Shown: positions 26,500 through 35,355, counted from the first letter of the stretch. The stretch is 64,000 bases of DNA from Opitutales bacterium (GCA_016932335.1 JAFGCZ010000010.1:1-64000), one strand, 5' to 3'. The notes: a model not told the origin generated them from the letters alone. Numbers and translations are program-made.

Positions 26500-26889
26500 T
26501 TAAGCAATGGTCACAGGCGGGATCAGCACAGCCATAATAAGCTCTTCTGACTCTCCGTCTTCCATAGCTTGAGCGACTTGGATTTTACCCGTCGTTCCAG
26601 ATGGCGCGTTTACCGTTCCATCGGCTGCAAGCTCAAGAATGTCACCGGCGGCAATCTCGGCAGATGTGGCACTTACTTTGACATCCACGATTCCGCCATA
26701 AGCGTGAGACACAGCGATGCTGTCATGGCCTTGCGTGGTTTCTCCATCGGTAATAACACCGAAAACGTTGTCAGTAGCAGCGGTCACTAAAGCTGAGTTT
26801 CCACTGGAAATTTTTACGAAGTATCCCTCGTAATCGGTATGGTCGGTATCTGGTACCAGCGCGACTATTGCGTTATTATTGCGAATCAT
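26500..26889 (-). CDS. Head decoration / capsid cement protein (DUF2190-like)
   Basis: 129 residues, beta-rich, with YEGYFVKISSGN, VFGVITDG and AAGDILELAADGTV, the pattern of small capsid cement proteins placed between protease/scaffold and capsid genes. It probably coats the capsid surface. Position supports the call; the family match is moderate. Confidence 0.65.
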   Translation of the reverse strand: MIRNNNAIVALVPDTDHTDYEGYFVKISSGNSALVTAATDNVFGVITDGETTQGHDSIAVSHAYGGIVDVKVSATSAEIAAGDILELAADGTVNAPSGTTGKIQVAQAMEDGESEELIMAVLIPPVTIA

Positions 26890-26935
26890 AGTACGATGAG
26901 TTGATTTTTAAGTGATTTATCTACGCGTGGAGGTT

Positions 26936-27961
26936 CTATTCGCTAATGCTGAACAGTTCCGGATGTTTAACCTTAACCGCGTTCCATGCCTGATCATAGG
27001 AGCAAGAGTTCGCTGCCATATGATCGCGAACAGCAACGTCTTGTTTTCGCGCTAAATCACCCTTTGCAGGAATCTTTGGGGTTTGGGCAGGGTGTGAGTT
27101 GGTTACAACGGTTGTTTGTGGTTGGGTTGCTACCGCAATGCTATCTGCCAGGGTGCAACCATCATCGTGATTTGCCACGATGGCACGTTTCAGGACATCG
27201 TAAGCTGAGTTGGTGCTTTCGATCCCTCGAGAACTGAGTTCTGCAACGGCAAGTTTCTCATTCAGATCATTGATCTTAGAATTGGCTGCCTTCAGCTCAT
27301 CAGTTTTGTCCGCAGACTTTTCCTTTTTGGCTTTCGCCGCTGCTTGAATCTCCTCGTCTGATGCGTTTGCCGCCAGACCGAGCAGTTCCGTTAGTGTTTT
27401 CTTGTGGTCCATATTTTGTTTTAGGTTGGCGGCCTCCGCTTGGTTGGAGACCGAGTTCAAAGGGAGATTTGGGGTGTTTGTCAGCGCGGCTCCAAGTAAT
27501 CTCTGCGGACGCATGCGTGCGATTCCTTCACTATTCAATACCTGGAAATCTCCAAATTCAGGAGATAGCTTCCTGTAATTGCCGCCTTCAACATCAGCCC
27601 GGCCTTTTGTTGTCCAACGGACATGCCCCCATAGGCCGTTTTCGCGAACTTCAACTTTATCAATCCACGCTGCCGCAACTGTGTTCCGGTCATTTCCCAG
27701 AACTGCCTTGTGGTCGTAATTCAGGAGTAGTTCTTCACCAAAGTTCTTCGCCATCAAATCGGTGGCATCAGAGTCAAGAATCTGGATGATATGGATTGTT
27801 TTGCCTTCAGGGCCGTGAATGATCCCTGGGAACTCACCAAAAGGCGAAAGGTGAACCCAACCATCAGGATCAATGCTAAATCCTGATTTAGTTGCTGTCA
27901 GAGGAAGTGCTTGAGGTGTTCCCGCAGCAGTGTTTAACGCAATTTCGTTTGATTTTCCCAT
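26936..27961 (-). CDS. Mu gpI-like prohead protease/scaffold
   Basis: 341 residues. The N-terminus (about 30-170) is a Mu protein I domain: DGWVHLSPFGEFPG, then L-L-N-Y-D-H-K, GHVRWTTKGRADVEGGNYRKLSPEF and LLGAALTNTPNLP. The DHK His and the LTNTP segment are probably part of the serine-protease active site. The C-terminal part (200-290) is charged and helical (a scaffold), with a short Gln/Thr tail. It probably cuts itself and the scaffold during head maturation. Starts 75 bases after the portal gene. Confidence 0.85.
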   Translation of the reverse strand: MGKSNEIALNTAAGTPQALPLTATKSGFSIDPDGWVHLSPFGEFPGIIHGPEGKTIHIIQILDSDATDLMAKNFGEELLLNYDHKAVLGNDRNTVAAAWIDKVEVRENGLWGHVRWTTKGRADVEGGNYRKLSPEFGDFQVLNSEGIARMRPQRLLGAALTNTPNLPLNSVSNQAEAANLKQNMDHKKTLTELLGLAANASDEEIQAAAKAKKEKSADKTDELKAANSKINDLNEKLAVAELSSRGIESTNSAYDVLKRAIVANHDDGCTLADSIAVATQPQTTVVTNSHPAQTPKIPAKGDLARKQDVAVRDHMAANSCSYDQAWNAVKVKHPELFSISE

Positions 27962-28035
27962 AGCGAAGTGATAGATGATTTGAACATCCTACACTTCTGA
28001 TTAAGAGAAAGGGGTGCATATGCAGCGTGTGCGCT

Positions 28036-29499
28036 CTATGCAGTTTCTTTTTGGGAGACTCCTGTTATAAATGCTTCCATCAGCTTGCGTTGAATTTTTT
28101 CAGCAAGATCATTTGCACCGATTTCTTCAGGAGTCATTGAATCGAGAATTTCCAAAGCTTCTTCTATCGCTTGGTCATTTGATTCATCTTCAAGCTTGCT
28201 TAGTATTAATTGAAATTTGCTTTTTACGGGCTTTTGTTGATTCAAATGGGTATTGACTGCCAAACCTGTTGGAAAACGATTTTGCAATGTGTTTGCGGCG
28301 GTTTGCAAAGCAGCTCCGCCATCGGTTTTCAGAGTCAATTTGTATCCTGTCTTCTCTGATAGCTCTGCGGCATCCATCTGGTAGCCAGCTGAAGACAGTT
28401 TGCTGGCATGATCTACTATCTCGTTTACGTCTGTGCTTTCTTCTGTTGCCAGTCGGAAATAAGCGAATGGGCGTTCTCCTTTTGAAAGTAATCCTTTCTT
28501 CAGGAGTAATCTTCTGTCGAATTGACGTTGGAATACTTCGGATATCTTGCGCGCTTCTGCTTCCGCTATCTGTGAAAAGGTCTCATCGTGAGAATTGGCA
28601 TTTCCGCTTCCCAAACCTGTAGCCTCATTCAGCATTGTCAGCTTACCGCCGGTTCCAGCTAAAATAAGTTGTGCAGATAGATAATTCAGCCATTTCTCAA
28701 AGGGCTGTGATCCACGAGCAGCCGTGTTTGGCACATAATCGCTTCCATTAGGAAGATAACCGTTGCCCCCTTGGGCAATATCTTCTGCTGCCTGTTCATA
28801 TGCAGCTTGATCCTTATTTCCAAGAGAGGGTGGACCGATGACAACGCCACCGGGGATTCCATAGATTCCTGAGTAGCTGGCCCAATCGCGTTGTGCCAGA
28901 GCTGTGTAAAAATGCTTGAGTATTGCGATTGTGCCGATCGGCCTTTTTGTTCCTCTGACAACCCACCAATGCTTTCTTGGGTCATATCGATGTTCTGGCG
29001 GCGTTGAACTGTAGGAAATATTGGAAGCTTTTGGATTGTAGGCTAAATTCCCCTTGCTACCATCTCGCACCAAGTTCCATGGCTCTATTATATTGAAGCT
29101 GTTGTTTTCCCAATCGACTTCGATTGCACTAATCCCTCTGAATGGAGCCATTTCAAAGGCTTCGATAGCTTCGTAGAGGTTATCAAATCGGTCGTAAGCT
29201 TCGGTCAGTGCTTTTTGTTGAGCCTTTGCTCTGGCTGAATTTGCCTGATCTTCCACAACGGCAATTTTCCAATCTAGTTTGGTAACTGCTGCGACCCTCT
29301 TTTCTATCAATGCCATCAAGTCGGCATCGGTTGACTCAACTCCTGTTCCCGGTGCTCCAAATGTCCACATAAGATCAGCCCATTGACCAGTGGCATAACT
29401 TTCCATGAGGGACTGGCATCGAGCTGTGGTCATTCCTCTTAACGGGTTGTAAGAGTCACGCCATCTTGTATCGAAACTTCTTGCTACTGTCTTACTCAT
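28036..29499 (-). CDS. Phage portal protein (Mu gp29 / DUF935 family)
   Basis: 487 residues. The N-terminus has GAPGTGVESTDADLMALIEKR and VTKLDWKI, then FNIIEPWNLVRDG and HRYDPRKHWWVVRGT (about 130-200), and RDWASYSGIYGIPGGVVIG, all standard DUF935 motifs. It forms the ring at the head vertex through which DNA passes. The start overlaps the terminase stop (ATGA-like). In Mu the next gene is gpF, but here the next gene is the protease. Confidence 0.9.
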   Translation of the reverse strand: MSKTVARSFDTRWRDSYNPLRGMTTARCQSLMESYATGQWADLMWTFGAPGTGVESTDADLMALIEKRVAAVTKLDWKIAVVEDQANSARAKAQQKALTEAYDRFDNLYEAIEAFEMAPFRGISAIEVDWENNSFNIIEPWNLVRDGSKGNLAYNPKASNISYSSTPPEHRYDPRKHWWVVRGTKRPIGTIAILKHFYTALAQRDWASYSGIYGIPGGVVIGPPSLGNKDQAAYEQAAEDIAQGGNGYLPNGSDYVPNTAARGSQPFEKWLNYLSAQLILAGTGGKLTMLNEATGLGSGNANSHDETFSQIAEAEARKISEVFQRQFDRRLLLKKGLLSKGERPFAYFRLATEESTDVNEIVDHASKLSSAGYQMDAAELSEKTGYKLTLKTDGGAALQTAANTLQNRFPTGLAVNTHLNQQKPVKSKFQLILSKLEDESNDQAIEEALEILDSMTPEEIGANDLAEKIQRKLMEAFITGVSQKETA

Positions 29500-30920
29500 A
29501 GTGATCCCAATCTCTTGTGCATCGTTATTGATCGTCTGTGTATTTTTTCAGTATCACGCCGAAATGCTTTTGGCGTAAAATATCCGCCGTCTGAGTCTTT
29601 TGCGGCGTGTAAAGCCAGTGCCATTGCCCAAAAACGGTCACAGTGGCCTCTATCGGATCGTTCACCGGAGAACCTTATGTTTCCAGCAGAAGTGACTTCT
29701 TTACGGATCCCTCGAATGTCGGCCTCAATATCCTTATCTCTTGGAATACGGATTTTTTTATCTTCAAAGGCTCCTCTCAGTGGATAGGCCAACTCTGATT
29801 TTGTGTTTGGTGTAAATGTTATTCCTTCGACGACATACTTGCCGTAGTTGTCCTGTGCTCGTTCGGCAAACTGCATTCCCAGGCCAGTTTCATCGATACA
29901 TACACGGCTAATCCCTAGTTCCATCAGTTCGTGAAGAATATCTTCTTGAGCAGAAAAGGGCATTTTCTTCAACGTGATAACTCGGCGGGTATAAAGCACA
30001 TCCCCAAGCTTTTCCATAAGCCACATGACTGTTAAATCTTTCTTGCGGCCAATATCTATGCCTAAATATAGAGACCCTGTTAGTGAGTGTTTTGGAAGCT
30101 CCCAATCTTCGCCCCATCCGTAATGGCATTGGTCCAAAATATTGTAATCAATGAAGGCACTGGCATCATTGGAAGGTATGCACATGTATTCCTGAAGAAA
30201 CGTTTCTTCGTCGGCACAGGAATTTCTTACATAGTTAAAGTAATCGGCCTCGTCCATATCCTGACGAGGATCTTTTGCCGGGAGCTTATCTTGGAGTTTT
30301 CTGAGAAAACCATCATCCAGTGCATTTTGAAGCGTAACTGTATGCAAAGAAATGTTCTTTGGATTCCCGCCTTCGAGGATTTCCTTAATCAGTGTGTTGA
30401 AATAGTTACCACTACCTCGATGGGTGGATATGATTTCCATTTGTCCACCCCACGTAATCCCGGGGGACGCGATTGAATAGAGCTTTCGTGGGTCGGGGTG
30501 GAGTGCAAACTCATCTAATACGCGCGTGCCACGCTTTCCTGCCTGCGCATCTGGATTTGAGGACATGGAGTTAATGGCTTTTCCATTGGCAAAACGTAGA
30601 GTGAAAGCAGAAATCTTCTTTTCTTCGTCTATAACACGCTCTCCAAGGTCTTTTGCACCCATTTGCAAGATCTTTGCAAAGCTTTTGCAATCATCGAGAA
30701 ACAGCCTTGCTTGGATCTCATCACGGCTGGAAACCCAAGTATCCAGAGTCGAGTCTTCCAATGATTTTTCTCGAACCAAGCGGTATGCTGTGCTCCAGGA
30801 CATACCAATTTGTCTGGATTTCTGCATGAGTTTCACTTGGGTATCATCCAGAATCCATTTCTTTTGATATGGCAGGAACCGTGTTGTTTCCGGTATGATC
30901 TTTGCCCTACCTTTACTCAT
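29496..30920 (-). CDS. Terminase large subunit (Mu gp28-like)
   Basis: 474 residues. The ATPase part begins with FLPYQKKWILDDTQVKLMQKSRQIGMSWS (about 12-40), an atypical Walker A (KSRQIGMS), followed by the Walker B/coupling region around RGTRVLDEFAL (about 130-140). The nuclease part has LGIDIGRKKDLTVMWL (about 290-305) and D-E-T-G-L-G-M near 360, the acidic metal-binding set. It packages DNA from the integrated copy by headful. Overlaps both neighbours by 4 bases. Confidence 0.88.
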   Translation of the reverse strand: MSKGRAKIIPETTRFLPYQKKWILDDTQVKLMQKSRQIGMSWSTAYRLVREKSLEDSTLDTWVSSRDEIQARLFLDDCKSFAKILQMGAKDLGERVIDEEKKISAFTLRFANGKAINSMSSNPDAQAGKRGTRVLDEFALHPDPRKLYSIASPGITWGGQMEIISTHRGSGNYFNTLIKEILEGGNPKNISLHTVTLQNALDDGFLRKLQDKLPAKDPRQDMDEADYFNYVRNSCADEETFLQEYMCIPSNDASAFIDYNILDQCHYGWGEDWELPKHSLTGSLYLGIDIGRKKDLTVMWLMEKLGDVLYTRRVITLKKMPFSAQEDILHELMELGISRVCIDETGLGMQFAERAQDNYGKYVVEGITFTPNTKSELAYPLRGAFEDKKIRIPRDKDIEADIRGIRKEVTSAGNIRFSGERSDRGHCDRFWAMALALHAAKDSDGGYFTPKAFRRDTEKIHRRSITMHKRLGSL

Positions 30921-31438
30921 AGAAGATTTGCTGCTTGTTCGATTTTTTCGAGTGTTTCAGGGCTTAAACCACCAGTTGCTTTTATCTCTTCAGCGGCTTC
31001 CTCAAGCTGTTTTGCTTTTCGCTCAGCCGATGCGAATTTAGCCTCATCCAAGGCCAATCTACGTTTTTCCAACTCAAGCTTTCTGCGTGCGATGTCATTG
31101 CGTTCCAGCATGGCAATGTCTTTTGCCGATAAATCTTCTGCTGCTGCCGCAAAGGCCGCCTGGCGGATGGCAAGGCTTTTACACTCATCCAAGTCATCTG
31201 GTGCTTCTTTGGCTGCCAGTTCTGTCTTGATACGGGCTTGTTCAGCCATCCACGCCATACGCTGAGTATGATACCAGTTGCTAAATGCGCCCTTGGAAAC
31301 CGTTCTGTCTGAGTAGTTGCTTGCTTTCTCTGCAGCTTCTTCAACGCTGATTGCTGAAATATGGTAGTCTCTCATCAACTCATCACGTTGATCCAACGTA
31401 AGCCTTGCCGCCCAGCTATCTGCTTTAACACGCTTCAT
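30917..31438 (-). CDS. Mu gp27-like protein (DUF3486), possible small terminase
   Basis: 173 residues. N-terminal HTH-like region (DQRDELMRDYHISAISVEEAAEKA) and a long charged C-terminal coiled coil (about 75-165, rich in E/K/A). This is the DUF3486 layout found directly upstream of terminase in Mu-like phages, where it is taken as the DNA-recognising small subunit. Stop overlaps the terminase start. Confidence 0.75.
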   Translation of the reverse strand: MKRVKADSWAARLTLDQRDELMRDYHISAISVEEAAEKASNYSDRTVSKGAFSNWYHTQRMAWMAEQARIKTELAAKEAPDDLDECKSLAIRQAAFAAAAEDLSAKDIAMLERNDIARRKLELEKRRLALDEAKFASAERKAKQLEEAAEEIKATGGLSPETLEKIEQAANLL

Positions 31439-31440
31439 CG

Positions 31441-31674
31441 TTACTTAATAGCGTTTCTGCCTTTTTCCGTGGCGATCCAAATGGTGTCACCGGTTACGAG
31501 GTCTTTTGTTCTCTTAACCAGTTCGGTTTGTTCCAGGTCCAGCAAAGAGGATGCGACATCGCCTTCTCCGGGAATGTCACGGAGTCGCCTGGATAGCTCG
31601 TGTGTTAACGTGCTTTGACGCATCCCCAAGTCATGAGGACATTTAGATAAACAAATTAGAATCAGTTCTTTCAT
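31441..31674 (-). CDS. Small winged-helix phage protein (Mu gp26 position)
   Basis: 77 residues with the pattern ILICLSKCPHDLGMRQSTLTHELSRR, then VASSLLDLEQTELVKRT and a final T-E-K-G-R-N, a winged-helix outline. Short genes of this type lie between the lysis/membrane genes and gp27 in Mu-like phages. It probably binds DNA or regulates late genes; function not known. Confidence 0.6.
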   Translation of the reverse strand: MKELILICLSKCPHDLGMRQSTLTHELSRRLRDIPGEGDVASSLLDLEQTELVKRTKDLVTGDTIWIATEKGRNAIK

Positions 31675-32123
31675 TTTTTTGTTATGTTCAGTTCTCCTAC
31701 AACTGATGCCAGAGAATTAGATATGTCGTTTAACCGGTCATGCACGTGCTTGAAATCCTGCCTAACTTCGGAACTGAATGTCTTGAGGTCTTCCTTCATT
31801 TCAGCTCGATTTGCTTTCATTGAGTTGCTTGTTTCAGTATAAACTTTGGATACGCTTATCCGGCGTTTTTCATCGTATTCAAGTATAAGCTCCCTGATTT
31901 CTTTGTGATTTGTATCAACCTTCTTTTCCAATTCTTCAGTTTTTGAAAGAGGCGTGTATTTCTCTGCCTGGTCAATGATCAATGGTGACTGTGTTTCCAC
32001 CTTTCGTTTGCCAAACGCATCACGATAGTTCGACAATGAACTTAAAATGACCGCGATGGTTAGGAATGCTTGCCAGACAAATTCCTTATCTGGGGATGGG
32101 AGCTCTGCAAGGAAAGGGATCAT
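31671..32123 (-). CDS. Small membrane-anchored coiled-coil phage protein
   Basis: 150 residues. One hydrophobic segment near the N-terminus (FVWQAFLTIAVILSSL, about 15-30) is followed by a charged coiled coil (about 60-140). This is the layout of Mu gp25-like/DUF2730 proteins and of some spanin-type lysis accessory proteins. Which one applies cannot be told from sequence alone. It overlaps the lipoprotein gene on one side and the winged-helix gene on the other. Confidence 0.6.
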   Translation of the reverse strand: MIPFLAELPSPDKEFVWQAFLTIAVILSSLSNYRDAFGKRKVETQSPLIIDQAEKYTPLSKTEELEKKVDTNHKEIRELILEYDEKRRISVSKVYTETSNSMKANRAEMKEDLKTFSSEVRQDFKHVHDRLNDISNSLASVVGELNITKK

Positions 32124-32485
32124 TATTCGGTTACAACGCCATCCATTCGGCGCACCTGGTTCATTGTTATAAACATGGTTAGGGCTTCAGCTGTTATCAG
32201 CCAGCTATTGTCGGGCATGAGGCAGAGTCCGTAATCTTTTTCGTAAACTCGGCCGTAGATCTCTTCTGAATAGATCTTCAGTAAGTTGTTATACCGCAAT
32301 CTGGCATCTTCAGTGATGATGTAACCGGAAACTTGATTCCCTACGGTGAGGATTCTCTTTAATCCGCCAATTTGTTCATTTCCATCATAGGATACGGTAG
32401 CAGACGCCACCGGCTCCGGAACAATCGTTCCGCAACCGGTTAGCATTAGAGAACAGGCTATGAACAAGAGCAGACTGCGTTTCAT
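32123..32485 (-). CDS. Phage-encoded lipoprotein
   Basis: 120 residues. Signal peptide MKRSLLLFIACSLMLTGCG with the lipobox L-T-G-C (Cys18). The mature part has no recognised domain. Overlapping codons with neighbours put it in the lysis/membrane block. It might be an outer-membrane spanin (o-spanin-like), but no matching i-spanin is proven. Confidence 0.65.
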   Translation of the reverse strand: MKRSLLLFIACSLMLTGCGTIVPEPVASATVSYDGNEQIGGLKRILTVGNQVSGYIITEDARLRYNNLLKIYSEEIYGRVYEKDYGLCLMPDNSWLITAEALTMFITMNQVRRMDGVVTE

Positions 32486-32670
32486 TTGGAAATTCCTTTG
32501 CGGATAGCCTCAGCGTCATGTTCAGAAATGGCTTCATTCGCATCATCCTTGATGTTTTGGATTTGCTTGGCTCGTTCATGTGCCTTCATGGTCGCAGAGT
32601 TCTTTTCCTTATTTTGGGTCGTAAAGAAGCGCAGAAGTGCCGTGATTGCTTGTAGAAGGTTCTGTATCAT
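32482..32670 (-). CDS. Small hydrophobic-N-terminus phage protein
   Basis: 62 residues. Amphipathic or weakly membrane-active N-terminus (MIQNLLQAITALLRFF) and a charged helix. Its length and place between two lipoproteins in the membrane block suggest a lysis accessory (antiholin-like) role, which is only a guess. Overlaps both neighbours by 4 bases, which supports it as a real coupled gene. Confidence 0.5.
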   Translation of the reverse strand: MIQNLLQAITALLRFFTTQNKEKNSATMKAHERAKQIQNIKDDANEAISEHDAEAIRKGISK

Positions 32671-33158
32671 GTTTCACCTTTAAAGGAGGCTATCCCGGCG
32701 CTGACTCCTGAATTGATCGCATTTAAAAGTGAATCAATATTGTCATCAGTTAACTGTTCCAGTGAGAACGGTTGTCCTGTTTTATCCTCATAAAAGGCCG
32801 ATATGGTATTGACCGCTGTGCTCAGAATATCAGCGATTTGACTGAGAACATCGGTATCCATATCTGGCCAAGCTGCTGCCATGATCTTTTCGATATCATC
32901 GTCATCAAAGGATCCTTTGAAAATGGCGGTGGCTACTTGATTGATTGTTCTAAACTCGTCCACTAAATCCGGGTTCTTTGTGAGGATTGCCTTCGTTCCG
33001 AGGTTTGCGGCAAGTTCGATGCCTGGGGTGCTGATTGTAATAGCAGAATTGAGCCATTGGGCTGGTGTTTTAGTCGTTCCCTGACCTGATGTAGCGCATC
33101 CTGTCATAATGAGCATGACAAAGCCGATGACTAATATAGTGATGAATATGAGTTTCAT
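32667..33158 (-). CDS. Phage-encoded lipoprotein, helical
   Basis: About 163 residues from the ATG at 33158, chosen because it gives the signal peptide MKLIFITILVIGFVMLIMTGC with lipobox M-T-G-C; a longer upstream frame would bury it. The mature part is helical and acidic, with repeated small hydrophobic blocks (ITISTPGIELAANLG, then DILSTAVNTISAFY). No known domain. Sits next to the other lysis/membrane genes. Confidence 0.6.
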   Translation of the reverse strand: MKLIFITILVIGFVMLIMTGCATSGQGTTKTPAQWLNSAITISTPGIELAANLGTKAILTKNPDLVDEFRTINQVATAIFKGSFDDDDIEKIMAAAWPDMDTDVLSQIADILSTAVNTISAFYEDKTGQPFSLEQLTDDNIDSLLNAINSGVSAGIASFKGET

Positions 33159-33174
33159 GATGGGTGTATCGTGA

Positions 33175-33411
33175 TCACTCACCGCCATTCGAGACGGTGA
33201 GATCACATAACGATGCTGATTTTTTGTTGTGCGTGTTTACCCAATCGAAGAGGGTAGATGGAAAGTATAGATCAATGGCATGACCTAGATCATTCATTCC
33301 ACGCACTATGGCACCACCATCACTCAAGACCGTTGGTTTTGTGCATGCGACAATACGCCATCGAGGAACGCTCGACTCGCTATTATCTTGATTTTTCAGA
33401 GCCTTTGCCAT
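33175..33411 (-). CDS. Small hypothetical phage protein
   Basis: 78 residues, first gene of the membrane block, about 140 bases below the cargo terminator. Sequence is hydrophilic with a hydrophobic patch near GAIVRGMNDLGHAIDLYF. Not recognised. An endolysin role is not supported, because no catalytic motif is visible. Confidence 0.45.
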   Translation of the reverse strand: MAKALKNQDNSESSVPRWRIVACTKPTVLSDGGAIVRGMNDLGHAIDLYFPSTLFDWVNTHNKKSASLCDLTVSNGGE

Positions 33412-33503
33412 ATCTCTGAAAATACTTTACCACCCGCAGACTATAAAAGGGTGGGCTGTGCGGCATATGCCGCTTCTGCGGCTTTATATTTAGTCAATTT
33501 TAC

Positions 33504-33535
33504 AAAAAAATCCGAACTCTCTGAGATCGGATTTT
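33504..33535 (-). terminator. Rho-independent terminator after cargo genes
   Basis: Inverted repeat AATCCGA ... TCGGATT with a GAGA/TCTC inner arm, followed on the minus strand by seven T. It lies 18 bases past the stop codon of the gene ending at 33553 and separates the cargo unit from the late operon. Confidence 0.75.
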
Positions 33536-33552
33536 ATGCTAAAATATAAATT

Positions 33553-34473
33553 CTAGTGCTGTTGTTCAATGCGGAGCAGAGTATACTTTTTTACCTTTTC
33601 TTCGCCATCTTTATCTATTTGAAATAATACTTCTACGTCGCCCAGTATTTTTTTTGCACCGAAAATATCAGAAGGCTTAATGCTGCTACTTAAAGCCATG
33701 CGAGAACGTCCATCTGAAACTTCTGGTACAATTACAGCCCAACCACTTTTTTTATTATCTAGATCTGTTGCTCGGATGTAAATATCAGTGCTATTATAGC
33801 GGACGGTACGTTCTTCTGGGATTTCTGCTGCTGTTTCAGGAATCGTAGCCAATGTATCCGATGTCAGAACTAAGTCTGTTCCATTCATTTGGATGACTGA
33901 ATTGGGATCTTTCTTTGATGGTCTAATGATCGCAATTGAATCTTTTACGATCTTTCTTCTTTCTGCGGCAGACTTGCTTTCAAGAACAGTTCTTATGTAA
34001 CCATTCAAATCGTCTTTAGTTATTCCCATTTCTGAGGCACCAACTTGTATTATGACATTGTTGTTTGCCTCAATCTGAGTGGTTGGAATAGGCTTACCTC
34101 TGACAAATTCATTGTAGCCTACTATTCCTGTGAGTAATACCCCACCCATTATTGCGGCACCTAATATGGGGTTTTTATTCATGAACTCAATAATGTGGAA
34201 TTTTTCTCGTAGTTTATCCAAATACTCCTGAGATTTTTCTTCGTCACCAAAAACAACCTTTAACAAACTTTCAAGACCAAAGCTTCCTGATGATGCTCTG
34301 TGAAATTCTATTCTTAAGTTGTAGTATGGAAGGTTTTTGTCAATAAGACCTAACACCTCAGGCACATAACGCATCATTCGATGATAAGCGATCATGGCTT
34401 CGGCTATATCTTCTATATCGGGAACTTTTTTTACATTGTAGTAAAGAGATATTGGGGCACTTAACTCTTTCAT
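33553..34473 (-). CDS. Prophage cargo protein with one membrane segment
   Basis: 306 residues, not recognised. N-terminal helical/beta part with a hydrophobic patch, then one clear membrane segment (NPILGAAIMGGVLLTGIVGY, about 100-119) and a mostly beta C-terminal part rich in conserved-looking stretches (TVRYNSTDIYIRATDLDNKKSGW near 220-245). A TM-linked two-domain protein in a prophage is often a superinfection-exclusion or defence factor. That is inference. AT-richer than the late genes. A terminator follows and a small gene precedes it by 7 bases. Confidence 0.6.
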   Translation of the reverse strand: MKELSAPISLYYNVKKVPDIEDIAEAMIAYHRMMRYVPEVLGLIDKNLPYYNLRIEFHRASSGSFGLESLLKVVFGDEEKSQEYLDKLREKFHIIEFMNKNPILGAAIMGGVLLTGIVGYNEFVRGKPIPTTQIEANNNVIIQVGASEMGITKDDLNGYIRTVLESKSAAERRKIVKDSIAIIRPSKKDPNSVIQMNGTDLVLTSDTLATIPETAAEIPEERTVRYNSTDIYIRATDLDNKKSGWAVIVPEVSDGRSRMALSSSIKPSDIFGAKKILGDVEVLFQIDKDGEEKVKKYTLLRIEQQH

Positions 34474-34480
34474 TTATATA

Positions 34481-34687
34481 CTATTGATCCTTTTTATCTT
34501 GGTTTGGCTTATAACGACCAAATGTTGCATTTTTTGCGTCAAGATAAACTTCAAGGATGTGTTCTTTTAGTTCATCATCTGATTTTCCATCAAATGATCT
34601 ACTGTCTTTTTGGTGGTTAATTATAAATTTTGTTAGTTCTATGGCAGAATATTGGCAAGCAACATTGTAGTTATCTGTATTTAGCAT
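34481..34687 (-). CDS. Small prophage cargo protein
   Basis: 68 residues, hydrophilic, helical, Lys/Asp-rich, ending in NQDKKDQ. Only 7 bases separate it from the larger cargo gene, so they are probably cotranscribed, perhaps as a two-component unit. No domain seen. It could also be a regulator. Confidence 0.5.
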   Translation of the reverse strand: MLNTDNYNVACQYSAIELTKFIINHQKDSRSFDGKSDDELKEHILEVYLDAKNATFGRYKPNQDKKDQ

Positions 34688-34783
34688 ATTTTTCTTTCTA
34701 TTCCTTAAATTCGCTTAGTTTGGTGGCTACTGTGTTGAGCAATGCTTGGCCTAGTTCCTGTCGTTGGGCATCGGTATTCTCAA

Positions 34784-35296
34784 TTAGTGAGCATACTGAT
34801 TAATAATTAGCTCAACCGTTTTATCTGATTTTACCTCAACTAGCTGCCCGACCAATCCGCCTTGTATGTTGTAACCAACATACCAAGTAACTTCTGTTCT
34901 TATATAGTATTTTCCTGGCCTTAAATTTTCGAATTTGAATCGACCTTCAGCATCAGCAGTAGTAGTTTTTCGGGCTTTAAGGAAGCTGGCTGATGGAGGG
35001 ACTAAACCTTTGTGGACATAATATATTCCAGCCTTTGTCCACCATTCTGTCCCGATATCTGTCGCAGGATCTAGTGTTACGACTCTACCAGCGGCCGTTA
35101 CAACACCACCACCCATTTGAGTGAGAAAAGCCTGCCCTGTTATGCTTCCAGTTCCTTCACCAAGATAAGGTTCATACTGTGCCTCTCTGGTCTCATCGAC
35201 TGCCCGCCATTGTGGCGGTTTAATCGTTACACAGCCAGTTAGGCTTAATACTACACCAAAAAGCAATGGAAACAGCAGATTTATAAATCGTTTCAT
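34784..35296 (-). CDS. Prophage lipoprotein with carboxypeptidase-regulatory-like domain
   Basis: 170 residues. Signal peptide with lipobox S-L-T-G-C (Cys22). The mature part has TTADAEGRFKFENLRPGKYYI (about 115-135), the signature of CarboxypepD_reg/SD-repeat-like beta-sandwich domains, and the N-terminal TGSITGQAFLTQMGGGVVTAAGR segment of the same kind. Such proteins on the outer surface often bind ligands. In a prophage it is likely a lysogenic-conversion factor. It lies close to the repressor, a place where morons are common. Confidence 0.65.
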   Translation of the reverse strand: MKRFINLLFPLLFGVVLSLTGCVTIKPPQWRAVDETREAQYEPYLGEGTGSITGQAFLTQMGGGVVTAAGRVVTLDPATDIGTEWWTKAGIYYVHKGLVPPSASFLKARKTTTADAEGRFKFENLRPGKYYIRTEVTWYVGYNIQGGLVGQLVEVKSDKTVELIINQYAH

Positions 35297-35355
35297 TTAA
35301 ATGATCAGGGATTATGAATGCCTCCTATCATGCTGCAATGCTGCATGAATTCAAT

